Shown: in pieces, positions 1-7,690 of the stretch | Layout of the letters: each line of letters begins with the position of its first letter | Position numbering within the stretch: position 1 is the first letter of the stretch | Source: Acidobacteriota bacterium | Lineage (GTDB): Bacteria > Acidobacteriota > Thermoanaerobaculia > Multivoradales > Multivoraceae | NCBI GenBank assembly: GCA_003388555.1 | Contig: QQVD01000031.1 | Location: 62,001-126,000, forward strand | DNA: 64,000 nt | Reading direction: 5' to 3' | The notes under the pieces: model-generated | Told to the model about the DNA's origin: nothing | Database searches by the model: none | Seen by the model: only the letters and a program-made list of their open reading frames with translations | Translations under genes and position numbers: made by a program

Positions 1-1346
1 TCGAGGCGCAGATCGCGCGCCAGGAGCAGGAGCTGGCAGCGCTCTCGGCTCGCTACGGCCCCGAGTGGCCGTCGGTGCGGCAGACCCGGTCGGAGCTCGC
101 CGAGCTACGCCGCGATCTGAGCGCCGCCGGCGGCCGTGCCGCCGATGCCGTGCTGCAGCAGTACCGCGCCGCGCAGCGCCGGGCCGACAGCTTCGCCGCC
201 CAGATCCGCGCCGAGCGTCGCTCCTCCGACCGCGAGAGTGAGGCGGCGGTACAGCTGGAGATCCTCGAGCGCAAGACGCAGACCAACAAGCAGCTCTACG
301 ACGGCATCCTGCAGCGCCTGCGCGAGACCGACATCGTCGCCGAGCTGCAGAAGGAGGGCATCCGGATCTCGATCCCGGCGACCCGCCCCAACAGCCAGTA
401 CGCGCCCAACAAGACGCGCTCGACGCTGTTCGCGCTCGGCATCGGTCTGGCGCTCGGCATCGCCGCGGCGCTGGGGCTCGAGTTCCTCGATCAGACCGTC
501 AAGAGCTCCGACCACATCACCGAGAGCATCGGACTTCCGGTGCTGGGTACGGTGCCTTCGATCGGCAAGCAGGAGGGGAACTGGCTGGCCGCCAAGCTCA
601 AGCTGCCGCGTCGCAAGCCCAGCCGCACGCCTCCGAAGCTGCTCGAGCCGAAGGGCGATCGGCGCTCCAACATCGTGCGTGAGTCGTATCGTTCGGTGCG
701 GACCTCGCTGCTGCTCTCCTCGGCCAGCGAGCCACCGCGAACGATCCTGGTGACGTCGGCGTTGCCGGCCGAGGGCAAGTCGACCACGGTCGCCAACATG
801 GCGATCTCGTTCGCGAACAACAACGCCCGCACCCTCATCATCGATCTCGACCTGCGCAAGCCCGCGCTGGCGCCTCTCTTCGAGGTCGACTCCGAGAACG
901 GGATGAGCAAGTTCCTCGCCGGTCGGGCGGAGTTCGCCGACCTGCTGCAGCAGACCAAGCACAAGAATCTGGCCTTGGTGAGCGCCGGGCCGTGCCCGCC
1001 GAATCCCACCGAGCTGCTCGGCTCGAAGCGCATGCGCTGGTGCCTGGGCGTGGCGAGCGAGCACTTCGACGTGGTGCTGATCGACAGCCCGCCGTCGCTC
1101 GAGCTGAGCGACGCTCTCACCGTCTCTCCCTACGTCGACGGCGTGGTGATCGTGGCGCGCGCCGGTCAGACGCCGCGCGAGGCGGTGCGCCGCACCAGCC
1201 TGCGCTTCCAGCGCGCCGGCGCCCGCATCCTGGGAGCGCTGATCAACGGCGCCGACCTGCGCAACCCGGATTACGGCTACTACTACTCGGGCTACCTCTC
1301 GCGCACCTACGACTACCACTACGCGGGCACCTCCGCCGACGGCTGA
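1..1346 (+). CDS. Exopolysaccharide chain-length regulator / BY-kinase (5' partial)
   Basis: The reading frame is open from the left edge (codons begin at base 3), so the N-terminus is missing. What remains starts in a coiled-coil region rich in Glu, Arg and Gln, followed by the last transmembrane helix (about 420-490) and a cytoplasmic ATPase. The ATPase has a Walker A variant (LPAEGKST), Walker A' (LIIDLDLRKP) and Walker B (VVLIDSPPS). The C-terminus is a tyrosine cluster (YGYYYSGYLSRTYDYHY), the autophosphorylation tail of bacterial tyrosine kinases. Members of the Wzc/CpsD family control the chain length and export of surface polysaccharide at the inner membrane. The next gene starts 26 nt downstream and encodes a ligase/polymerase-like protein, which supports a polysaccharide role. 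The family is clear; the polymer is not identifiable. Confidence 0.9.
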   Translation, partial: EAQIARQEQELAALSARYGPEWPSVRQTRSELAELRRDLSAAGGRAADAVLQQYRAAQRRADSFAAQIRAERRSSDRESEAAVQLEILERKTQTNKQLYDGILQRLRETDIVAELQKEGIRISIPATRPNSQYAPNKTRSTLFALGIGLALGIAAALGLEFLDQTVKSSDHITESIGLPVLGTVPSIGKQEGNWLAAKLKLPRRKPSRTPPKLLEPKGDRRSNIVRESYRSVRTSLLLSSASEPPRTILVTSALPAEGKSTTVANMAISFANNNARTLIIDLDLRKPALAPLFEVDSENGMSKFLAGRAEFADLLQQTKHKNLALVSAGPCPPNPTELLGSKRMRWCLGVASEHFDVVLIDSPPSLELSDALTVSPYVDGVVIVARAGQTPREAVRRTSLRFQRAGARILGALINGADLRNPDYGYYYSGYLSRTYDYHYAGTSADG

Positions 1347-1372
1347 GCGGCGCGGACCCGGAGAGCAGACGG

Positions 1373-3976
1373 GTGTTGCGACGCACGTTGTGCTGGGCGG
1401 TCGCGTCGGGTGCGGCGGCGCTGCAGGCCTGGATGCTGTGGAGCTACGGAGCGACCTCACAGGGACCGCTGCTCGAGGCGGTGGTCGCAGCCGCTGCCCT
1501 CGGCCTGCTCGCGCTGCTGGTGGCGGTCCGGCCGGCCCGGCTGGGAGTCGTCTACTGGGGTGTCGGCGCCGTCGCGGCCCTCGGCGTTCTGCTGCTGCCG
1601 ACGGTGCGCGCCGAGGGTTGGTCGGTGCTGCTGCTGGGCTGGGTCTTCTTCGGCCTGCCGGCGCTGCTCTCGAGCGAGGTGCCGGAGTCCGGTCGCATCG
1701 CCGCGATCGCCAGGGCGCTGGTCGTGGTCGTCTGCCTGTTCGGCGTCGCCGAGGCCGTGGCCGGGGTGCTGCAGGGGCGCGGGCTCCTGCCGATCAACTT
1801 CGTGCACGGGGTCACCGGCACCTACGTCAGCCCGAACCACTTCGCCGGCCTCATCGTGCTCACCTGCCTGACTGCGATCGGCGTGCTGGCGGGGTTCGCT
1901 GCGGGTGCGGCGGCTGCACCGGTGCGGCGGGTCGCAGCGGCGCTGCTCGCCGCCGCCGTGGTCCCGTTGCTCGGCGCGGCGGTCTTCGCGTCGCGGAGTC
2001 GCGGCGGGCTGCTCGCCCTGACGGCAGGGGCGCTGATCCTGATCACTCTGCTGGCGGCGCGCAGCCGGACGGGCGAGGCCCTGGTGTCGGCCGCCTCGCG
2101 ACGGCTGGCGGAGCGCAGGATCACCGCGACGTTGCCCGCGGCGCTGCTGCTCGGCGCCGCGGTCGCCGCTACAGCGGTGGCGCTGCACGCCGAGGGTCGC
2201 AAGCTCGGTGGACGGCCGGCGCTGTGGAGCGACAGCTTGCGCCTGATCGCTGACCATCCGCTGCTCGGCGTCGGCCCGCGCACCTTCCGCTGGCGCTTCA
2301 CTCCCTACCAGTCGGAGAACTTCGACGACCGCTACGACTTCGTCCACAACGACTTCCTGCAGGCGGCGGTGGACTACGGCGTGCCGCTGGCGATCGCCTT
2401 CTGGGCCTTCGTCACCTGGCAGCTCGCGAGCTGCGCCCGCCGTGCCCGCGGGAGCTCGCCTGAGGCGCCGTGGATGCTCGGTCTGGCGGCGGGGATCGGC
2501 GCCGTGTGGGTCCACAGCCTGGTCGACTTCAACCTCCAGATACCCGGCACCTGGACGGTCTTCTGCCTGATGCTCGGCGTCGTCTGGTGGTCGCGCAGTC
2601 AACGCACGCAGCGGCGGCCGGATCGCCCCGGACGAGATCGGCCGACCCGAGGCGGCGCCTGGATCGTGGCCGCGGTGGCGCTCCTGGTAGCGGCGGCGGG
2701 GGCGAGGTCGGCGGCGCGCTGGCAGGCGCTCGAGATCGCCACGCAGTCGGCCGGACGGGACGAGCTCGAGAGAGCGCTCCGTCTCGATCCAGGCAATGCG
2801 GCGATCGGCCTGCGCCTCGGCGAGACGCTGCTCGCCGCCGGCGAGATCGACGCGGCGCTCGGGGTGCTGGCGGCCGCCGAACGCGCCCACCCCGAGGCCT
2901 GGACGGTGGTCTTCGCCCGCGCCCGCGCCCTCGAACGCGCCGGCCAGCTCGACGCGGCGGAGCTCCGCTATCGGCATGCCGAGGCGCTGCTTCCGCGCAT
3001 CGGCGCGGCGCCGCGCTACCGGTTCGAGGTCGCACTGTTCCTGGCCCGTCGCGGTGAGATCGCAGCGTCGCGAGCGATGCTGGAGCGGGCGCTCGAGATC
3101 GACCGCGACCTGCGGCGGGAGGCTTTCGAGCTGCTCCTGCTCGCCGATCCGTCCGCCGGTCTGCTGCGGCGGGTCTGGCCCGAGAGTCGTGCACTGCAGC
3201 TGGCGCTGGTCGACCTGGCAGTCGCCGCCGAGCCCGTCCGCCGACCAGCGGTCGGCGACGACGCGGCGCGATCGGCGCCCGGTGGAGTCCTCGCGGCGCT
3301 GGTCGCCGAGCGCCTCGAGCCGCTGCTCGTCGATCCGCAGGTCGAGCTCGCCGAGCTGCGCGGCGCCTTCGCGTGGTTGCTGCGCGAGGGGCCGGTGGAG
3401 AGGGCGGTCGAGGCGTGGCGGCGGGCCACCGCAGCCCGTGGTCTCGTGGACCCCGGCTGGCCGGAGCAGCATCTCGCCTGGGACCCGGAGCTGCGGTGCG
3501 ACGCGGCTTCGGGAGTCGGCTTCGCCCGCGGCCTGGAGCGTGGCGTCGACGCGTCGTGGGCGGGCGCGGGTGGGCGGCATGACGGCTTGCTGCTCAGCAC
3601 CGACCGCCCACGCCGGCTGCTGCGCCAGCCGGTGGTGCTGCCGCGCGGTCGCGGTGCCCGCATGGTGATCGAGTGGAGCAGCCGGCAGTCGGCGGCGGGC
3701 CTGCGGCTGGTGCTGCGCACCAGCGGCGGCGACCAGGTCGTGGCCGAGGTCGAGCCGGGCCGCAGCGAGATCGATCTCGGTCCTGCCCTCGCTGGGTCGG
3801 GGGACGTCTGGGCGCTGGCGGAGCTGCGACTCGAGGCGCTGCTGGCGACGGCGGACTCGCCGGCCGACCCTTGGAGCGGCGTCGTTTCGCGGCTCGCGGT
3901 TTTGCCCGTAGGATCCGGCCCGACCCTCGCCGTCGACGAAACCCCTTTGGCCCACGACCCCTCTGGAGATCCGTGA
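1373..3976 (+). CDS. O-antigen ligase/polymerase-like membrane protein with TPRs
   Basis: An 867-residue protein. GTG 1373 was chosen because it follows a GGAGAG site at 1360 and begins just before the first hydrophobic helix; the frame is also open further upstream, over the kinase gene. Residues 1-430 form about ten or more transmembrane helices with the Wzy_C/WaaL-type loop, including the FVHNDFLQ segment near residue 325. A basic linker and another helix follow, then TPR-like Ala/Leu/Glu helices (about 460-640). The last 230 residues look like a soluble beta-rich domain. Ligases of this family transfer or polymerise undecaprenol-linked glycans at the periplasmic face. The TPR and C-terminal extensions roughly double the usual 400-450 residues. 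The gene is cotranscribed with the kinase upstream and the barrel protein downstream. Confidence 0.82.
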   Translation: MLRRTLCWAVASGAAALQAWMLWSYGATSQGPLLEAVVAAAALGLLALLVAVRPARLGVVYWGVGAVAALGVLLLPTVRAEGWSVLLLGWVFFGLPALLSSEVPESGRIAAIARALVVVVCLFGVAEAVAGVLQGRGLLPINFVHGVTGTYVSPNHFAGLIVLTCLTAIGVLAGFAAGAAAAPVRRVAAALLAAAVVPLLGAAVFASRSRGGLLALTAGALILITLLAARSRTGEALVSAASRRLAERRITATLPAALLLGAAVAATAVALHAEGRKLGGRPALWSDSLRLIADHPLLGVGPRTFRWRFTPYQSENFDDRYDFVHNDFLQAAVDYGVPLAIAFWAFVTWQLASCARRARGSSPEAPWMLGLAAGIGAVWVHSLVDFNLQIPGTWTVFCLMLGVVWWSRSQRTQRRPDRPGRDRPTRGGAWIVAAVALLVAAAGARSAARWQALEIATQSAGRDELERALRLDPGNAAIGLRLGETLLAAGEIDAALGVLAAAERAHPEAWTVVFARARALERAGQLDAAELRYRHAEALLPRIGAAPRYRFEVALFLARRGEIAASRAMLERALEIDRDLRREAFELLLLADPSAGLLRRVWPESRALQLALVDLAVAAEPVRRPAVGDDAARSAPGGVLAALVAERLEPLLVDPQVELAELRGAFAWLLREGPVERAVEAWRRATAARGLVDPGWPEQHLAWDPELRCDAASGVGFARGLERGVDASWAGAGGRHDGLLLSTDRPRRLLRQPVVLPRGRGARMVIEWSSRQSAAGLRLVLRTSGGDQVVAEVEPGRSEIDLGPALAGSGDVWALAELRLEALLATADSPADPWSGVVSRLAVLPVGSGPTLAVDETPLAHDPSGDP

Positions 3977-4053
3977 AGAACGCAGCGAAGAACCGTCCGG
4001 AGAACCGCCCAGGAGATCGCCCGAAGGACCGCTGGAGGAGAGCGACGAGGATC

Positions 4054-5409
4054 ATGAGGCTCGGCGGCCCGAGGCTCGGTCTGGCGCTGGGACTCGCCCC
4101 GGTGCTCGCCCTCGCCGCCGCCACGGCGTCTCCGGCCCAGTTCGTCCAGTATGCGCGCTCCGGCGGAGTCAGCTTCCCGCTGATCCCGGACCAGGAGGCG
4201 TTCGACGAGGCGATGGACGGCGCTCTGTGGCGGGGTGGACGCTGGTTCGCCGACCCGTGGATCGGTATCCGCAGCATCGGCTACTCGGAGGGCTTCACTC
4301 TCGATCAGGGCGACGGAGAGGGGCAGCGTGGCGACACCGGCGTCCAGGCGAGCGGCGGCGCCGGGTTGCGCATCTACCGTCCGATCGGCGGCCGCGGCAC
4401 CTGGGCCACCCACGTGCTGCCGGAGTACACCTGGTTCGAGCGCGGCGACCGCAGCCGCTTCAACGGACGCTTCGGCACCGGAGTCTTCGCCAACCTCGGG
4501 GGCCTGCTGCTGCAGGCGACCGCGACGCGCCAGGACGAGCTCGAGTTCTTCAGTCGTCAGATCGAGGACCAGATCTCGCAGCGTCGCGACGAGCTGAGCC
4601 TGGCGGCTGAGCTGGGCCTCTTCGGAGCCCTGTCGCTGCACCTGCAGGGGGCCGTGCGCGAGATCGAGTCGCTCGAGGACGGCGAGAGCTTCGACTTCCT
4701 GCGCCAGCTCGATCGCGAAGAGACCAGCATCACCGCGGGGTTCCGGCTGCGCAGCAGCGATGGCCTGATGTTCGGCTTCGGCGCCGGTGTGGTGCAGACC
4801 GACATCGTGCCGTCCGCGACGCTCGGGCTCGGCGTCGACCGTTCGAGTGACGGCAGCCTGATCTACGGCGAGCTCAGCCGGCCGAGCGACAGCTTCGATC
4901 TGCGCGCCAACGCGCAACTGCTGCGTCTCGACTTCGATGCCGGGCCGACGCCGCTCGAGCTCGATGAGGTGACCGGCCAGCTCGGCCTCAGCCGCCGGCT
5001 CGGCGGCCGCTTCGCCCTCGACGCCTACTACCGTCGCACCGCCGGTCTGGGGCTCGGCGCCGACCTGGCCTACTTCCTCGACTCCTCGGTCGGGCTCGGA
5101 GCGAGCACACCGCTGGGCTCGGTCGGCGCCCTGAGGGCCTTCGTCGAGACGGGCAACAACGACTACCGGAACTTCCTCGCCGACAGCGCCGAGCGCGAGG
5201 ACGACTACACCGCCTACGGTGTGGCGCTCAACCTGCGACACCGCACCGGAGTCGGCGTCTACCTCGAAGGGCGGGAGACCGACTACGACTCGAACCTGCC
5301 TGGCTTCGACCGCAAGGTCACCACGGTGCGGGGCGGGCTGAATCTGGGGCTGTCGCTGACGCTGCGCCGCAGCCTGGTGTTCGGCGACGACGGCTCGCCC
5401 TGGGTCTGA
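4054..5409 (+). CDS. Outer-membrane beta-barrel protein of the exopolysaccharide locus
   Basis: A 451-residue protein. ATG 4054 was chosen because it opens a clean signal peptide (MRLGGPRLGLALGLAPVLAL, cleavage near the SPA/QF position) and is preceded by GAGGAG and GAGG. An in-frame GTG at 3973 overlaps the previous stop as GTGA, and would add 27 hydrophilic, basic residues; it is the alternative start. The mature protein consists of alternating polar and hydrophobic strands with aromatic girdles and many Gly, Asp and Arg turns, as expected for a large barrel. It resembles the outer-membrane proteins found beside EPS/exosortase loci. A role in polymer export or surface attachment is inferred from position only. 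Confidence 0.7.
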   Translation: MRLGGPRLGLALGLAPVLALAAATASPAQFVQYARSGGVSFPLIPDQEAFDEAMDGALWRGGRWFADPWIGIRSIGYSEGFTLDQGDGEGQRGDTGVQASGGAGLRIYRPIGGRGTWATHVLPEYTWFERGDRSRFNGRFGTGVFANLGGLLLQATATRQDELEFFSRQIEDQISQRRDELSLAAELGLFGALSLHLQGAVREIESLEDGESFDFLRQLDREETSITAGFRLRSSDGLMFGFGAGVVQTDIVPSATLGLGVDRSSDGSLIYGELSRPSDSFDLRANAQLLRLDFDAGPTPLELDEVTGQLGLSRRLGGRFALDAYYRRTAGLGLGADLAYFLDSSVGLGASTPLGSVGALRAFVETGNNDYRNFLADSAEREDDYTAYGVALNLRHRTGVGVYLEGRETDYDSNLPGFDRKVTTVRGGLNLGLSLTLRRSLVFGDDGSPWV

Positions 5410-5446
5410 CCCCGCGGGGGAAAAGGGTGGGGCGGGGGTGAGGCGG

Positions 5447-6235
5447 TCAGCCGCCGACCGGCAGGATCAGCCCGATCGCCCGCAGGGCATGGAGCAGGCG
5501 CACGTTGTCGTCGGGCTCGAGCGGCGGCTCCTGGATCAGCTCGCCGACGTCACGCTGGCCGTCGATGCTGAGGAACAGCGCGTACTCGGTCTCGTCGAGG
5601 GCGGCATCGATGATCGCTTCGCTGTCGTGCACCTGGGCGTAGCGAGCCTCCTTGCCGCCGAGGCTCGCGAGCATGCGGTCGACCGCGGGAGCGCGCCGAT
5701 TTCCCTTGAGCACCATGTGCTTGAGGGGGATCTGGATGCGGATCGGCTGGTCGTCGCGCAGCTCACCGAGCTCGAACGACACGGCGCCGCTCTCCCAGCT
5801 GAACAGGCTCCAGGCGATGTTGGCGACCTGCTGCTGCACCAGGGTGCGGATCTGGTTGGGGAGCAGCAGCTGCTGTTCCATCAGCATCGTGCCGAGCCGC
5901 TTCTGCTTGAAGTCGGGCAGATCGCGCAGGCGCTCGATCGCCTCACGGGTGAGCACGCGGCGGCGCACCAGGTGGGCACCGAGCGAGTCGCGGCGATCGG
6001 AAGAGCTGGCGAACAGCACGTAGCCGTCGCGCAGGTGGAGCTGCTTGCGGACCCCGTCCTGCTCCGCTTCGAGCACTCCGGAGAGCCGATGGCGGTCGAT
6101 CCGGGCCAGCAGGTCGGCCAGCGACTGCTCGGCGAGGTCGGCGTGGAAGACGTGGCGGGTGCCGCCGAGAGTCACCGTCGGCGGGCGGTGCGTTCCGTGA
6201 TGGGTCTGCTGGGCGGTCGCGGTGAGTTCGTACAT
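5447..6235 (-). CDS. PATAN/DUF4388 domain protein
   Basis: A 262-residue soluble protein, ATG at 6235 behind a strong GAGGAGG site. The N-terminal 150 residues match the DUF4388/PATAN pattern: a 'sGvLe...gvrKqlhlrdGyvlFAsS' segment, then helices with LGAHLVRRRVLT and LGTMLMEQQLL, then a beta strand 'gavsFElGel'. The C-terminal 100 residues are a helical module found after PATAN domains. PATAN proteins are usually response-regulator partners in signalling, sometimes linked to motility or polysaccharide control. Location next to the EPS locus is suggestive, but it is transcribed towards it, not with it. A second PATAN protein is encoded at 31955-34690. Confidence 0.8.
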   Translation of the reverse strand: MYELTATAQQTHHGTHRPPTVTLGGTRHVFHADLAEQSLADLLARIDRHRLSGVLEAEQDGVRKQLHLRDGYVLFASSSDRRDSLGAHLVRRRVLTREAIERLRDLPDFKQKRLGTMLMEQQLLLPNQIRTLVQQQVANIAWSLFSWESGAVSFELGELRDDQPIRIQIPLKHMVLKGNRRAPAVDRMLASLGGKEARYAQVHDSEAIIDAALDETEYALFLSIDGQRDVGELIQEPPLEPDDNVRLLHALRAIGLILPVGG

Positions 6236-6260
6236 GGTGTGGTCCTCCTCGGGCGGGACT

Positions 6261-6288
6261 AGTTTAGCTAGTTAAACGAGAAAATCAA
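6261..6288 (-). promoter_or_regulatory. Candidate promoter and operator of the PATAN gene
   Basis: On the minus strand TTGATT (6288-6283), a 16-nt spacer and TAAACT (6266-6261) resemble -35 and -10 boxes, about 25 nt upstream of the start. The area is an AT-rich island in a GC-rich window. An imperfect inverted repeat (GTTTA, 6-nt gap, TAAAC; 6262-6277) overlaps the -10 box and could bind a regulator. Confidence 0.45.
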
Positions 6289-6332
6289 GTCCACAATCCA
6301 ACGATTTGCCGTGACTCTGCACCGGCCGCCTG

Positions 6333-6361
6333 TTGACACCCGGTCCGGGGTCGGCTAGCGC
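6333..6361 (+). promoter_or_regulatory. Candidate promoter of the repair operon
   Basis: A perfect TTGACA (6333-6338) is followed after 17 nt by TAGCGC (6356-6361), a weak -10. It is the best sigma70-like match upstream of the four-gene repair operon and would give a leader of about 140 nt before GTG 6509. Confidence 0.35.
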
Positions 6362-6508
6362 CTGGTGATGCGCGCTAAGATCCTTTGCAGAGAGGACGAT
6401 AGACGCTTTGAGGACACGGCACAGACGACGCGCTGGCGCACCGTCGGAGCTGACCTCTTCCTCGGCAACCGGTCCGGGCGGCGCCAGCGCGCGACGGCAG
6501 GCTTGCCC

Positions 6509-7690
6509 GTGAGCGCAGGCGCCGCGCCGACGCTGCGTCTGCTGCTCACCGCCGATTGGCAGATCGGCCTGCGTGCCGGCCAGCTGCGTGAACGGGCCGG
6601 CGACCTGCGGCGCGAGCGCCTGCGTGCGGCGCGCCGCACCCTCGAGGTGGCGCGGTCGAGCGGCTGTGAGCTGGTGGTGGTGGCGGGCGACCTCTTCGAC
6701 CGACCCGACGTCGACGCCGACGCGGTCGACGGCGTCGTCTCGCTCTTCGCCGAGTTCTCCGACATCCCGATCCTGGTCCTGCCGGGCAACCACGACCCGG
6801 TCTGCGAGGGAGACGTCTGGGGCCGCCGCGAGTGGCGTTCGGCGCCTGCCCACGTGCACCTGTTGCGCGAGGCGAGGGAGATCGAGCTGTCGAGTCTGGT
6901 CGGCGGTGAGGTGGCGCCGGCTGCGCTCTATCCCTGCCCGATCGGCCAGAAGCAGAGCCGCCTCGATCCCACCGGCTGGATTCCCTCCCGCGCCGAGGGC
7001 GACGAGCGGCTGCGCCTCGGCATCGCCCACGGCAGCCTCGACTCGATGGGCAAGGCGACGAACTTCCCGATCGCGCACCGGCGCGCCGAGCTGGCGGGGC
7101 TCGACTTCCTCGCCCTCGGCGACTGGCACGGCACGACGATCCTCGAGCGCGCCGCCTATCCCGGCACCCCCGAGCAGTGCAGCTTCGGCGAGCAGGGCGC
7201 CGGCTCGGCGCTGGTGGTGACCCTGCGGCGCGGGGCGCCGCCCCAGATCGAGCAGCATCGCGTCGGGCGCTTCCACTGGGTGCAGGAGGAGGTCGAGGTG
7301 CGCTCGGCCAGCGACCTGCAGGCGCTGCGGCACGTCTTCGACGCGGGAGGGAGCGCACCCGAGAGCACCATCGCGCGTCTGCGCCTCGAGCTTGCGGGGG
7401 GCGATCTGCAGCTGATCGAGCGCAGCGAGGGGTTGCTCGAGCAGCTGCGCGAAGAGCTCTTCTTCCTCGACGCCGCACTCGAGGTCCTCGACCTGTCGGA
7501 GGTCGAGTTCGAGTCGCCGCTGCTGGCGGCGCTCGACGCGTCGCTGCACGCGCTCGAGCAAGGCGAACCGGTTCCAGATGCGCTCGACGAGCTGCGGGCC
7601 GCGCCGCTCGAGGTGGTGCGCGAGGCCAGGCTTCAGCTGCGTCGGTGGATGGGTGCGGCGCGCGGCGAGCTCGAGGAGGCGGAAGCGTGA
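6509..7690 (+). CDS. SbcD/Mre11-like DNA repair nuclease
   Basis: A 393-residue metallophosphoesterase. Motifs in order: LLTADWQIG (metal ligand Asp; Gln where classical SbcD has His), VVAGDLFDR, LPGNHDP near residue 93, GIAHGSL and LALGDWHGT. These supply the di-metal site of Mre11/SbcD/YhaO nucleases, which process double-strand-break ends with a Rad50-like ATPase. The C-terminal 100 residues are helical, as expected for a capping or ATPase-docking region. GTG 6509 starts just before the first strand. GTG 6365 or ATG 6368 would add about 48 non-conserved residues. The partner ATPase starts at GTG 7687, overlapping this stop by 4 nt, so the two are translationally coupled. Confidence 0.85.
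   Translation: MSAGAAPTLRLLLTADWQIGLRAGQLRERAGDLRRERLRAARRTLEVARSSGCELVVVAGDLFDRPDVDADAVDGVVSLFAEFSDIPILVLPGNHDPVCEGDVWGRREWRSAPAHVHLLREAREIELSSLVGGEVAPAALYPCPIGQKQSRLDPTGWIPSRAEGDERLRLGIAHGSLDSMGKATNFPIAHRRAELAGLDFLALGDWHGTTILERAAYPGTPEQCSFGEQGAGSALVVTLRRGAPPQIEQHRVGRFHWVQEEVEVRSASDLQALRHVFDAGGSAPESTIARLRLELAGGDLQLIERSEGLLEQLREELFFLDAALEVLDLSEVEFESPLLAALDASLHALEQGEPVPDALDELRAAPLEVVREARLQLRRWMGAARGELEEAEA

Noticed and set aside
105-1460. Minus-strand frame opposite the BY-kinase
   Set aside because: Low-complexity Arg/Gly/Val composition; kinase motifs are on the other strand.
1457-3955. 832-residue open frame on the minus strand opposite the ligase gene
   Set aside because: Shadow of a GC-rich gene: Arg/Gln/Pro-rich, no domains, while the plus strand has conserved motifs.
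5410-5422. CCCCGCGGGG palindrome after the barrel gene as a terminator
   Set aside because: A palindrome without a loop and without a T-run; too weak.
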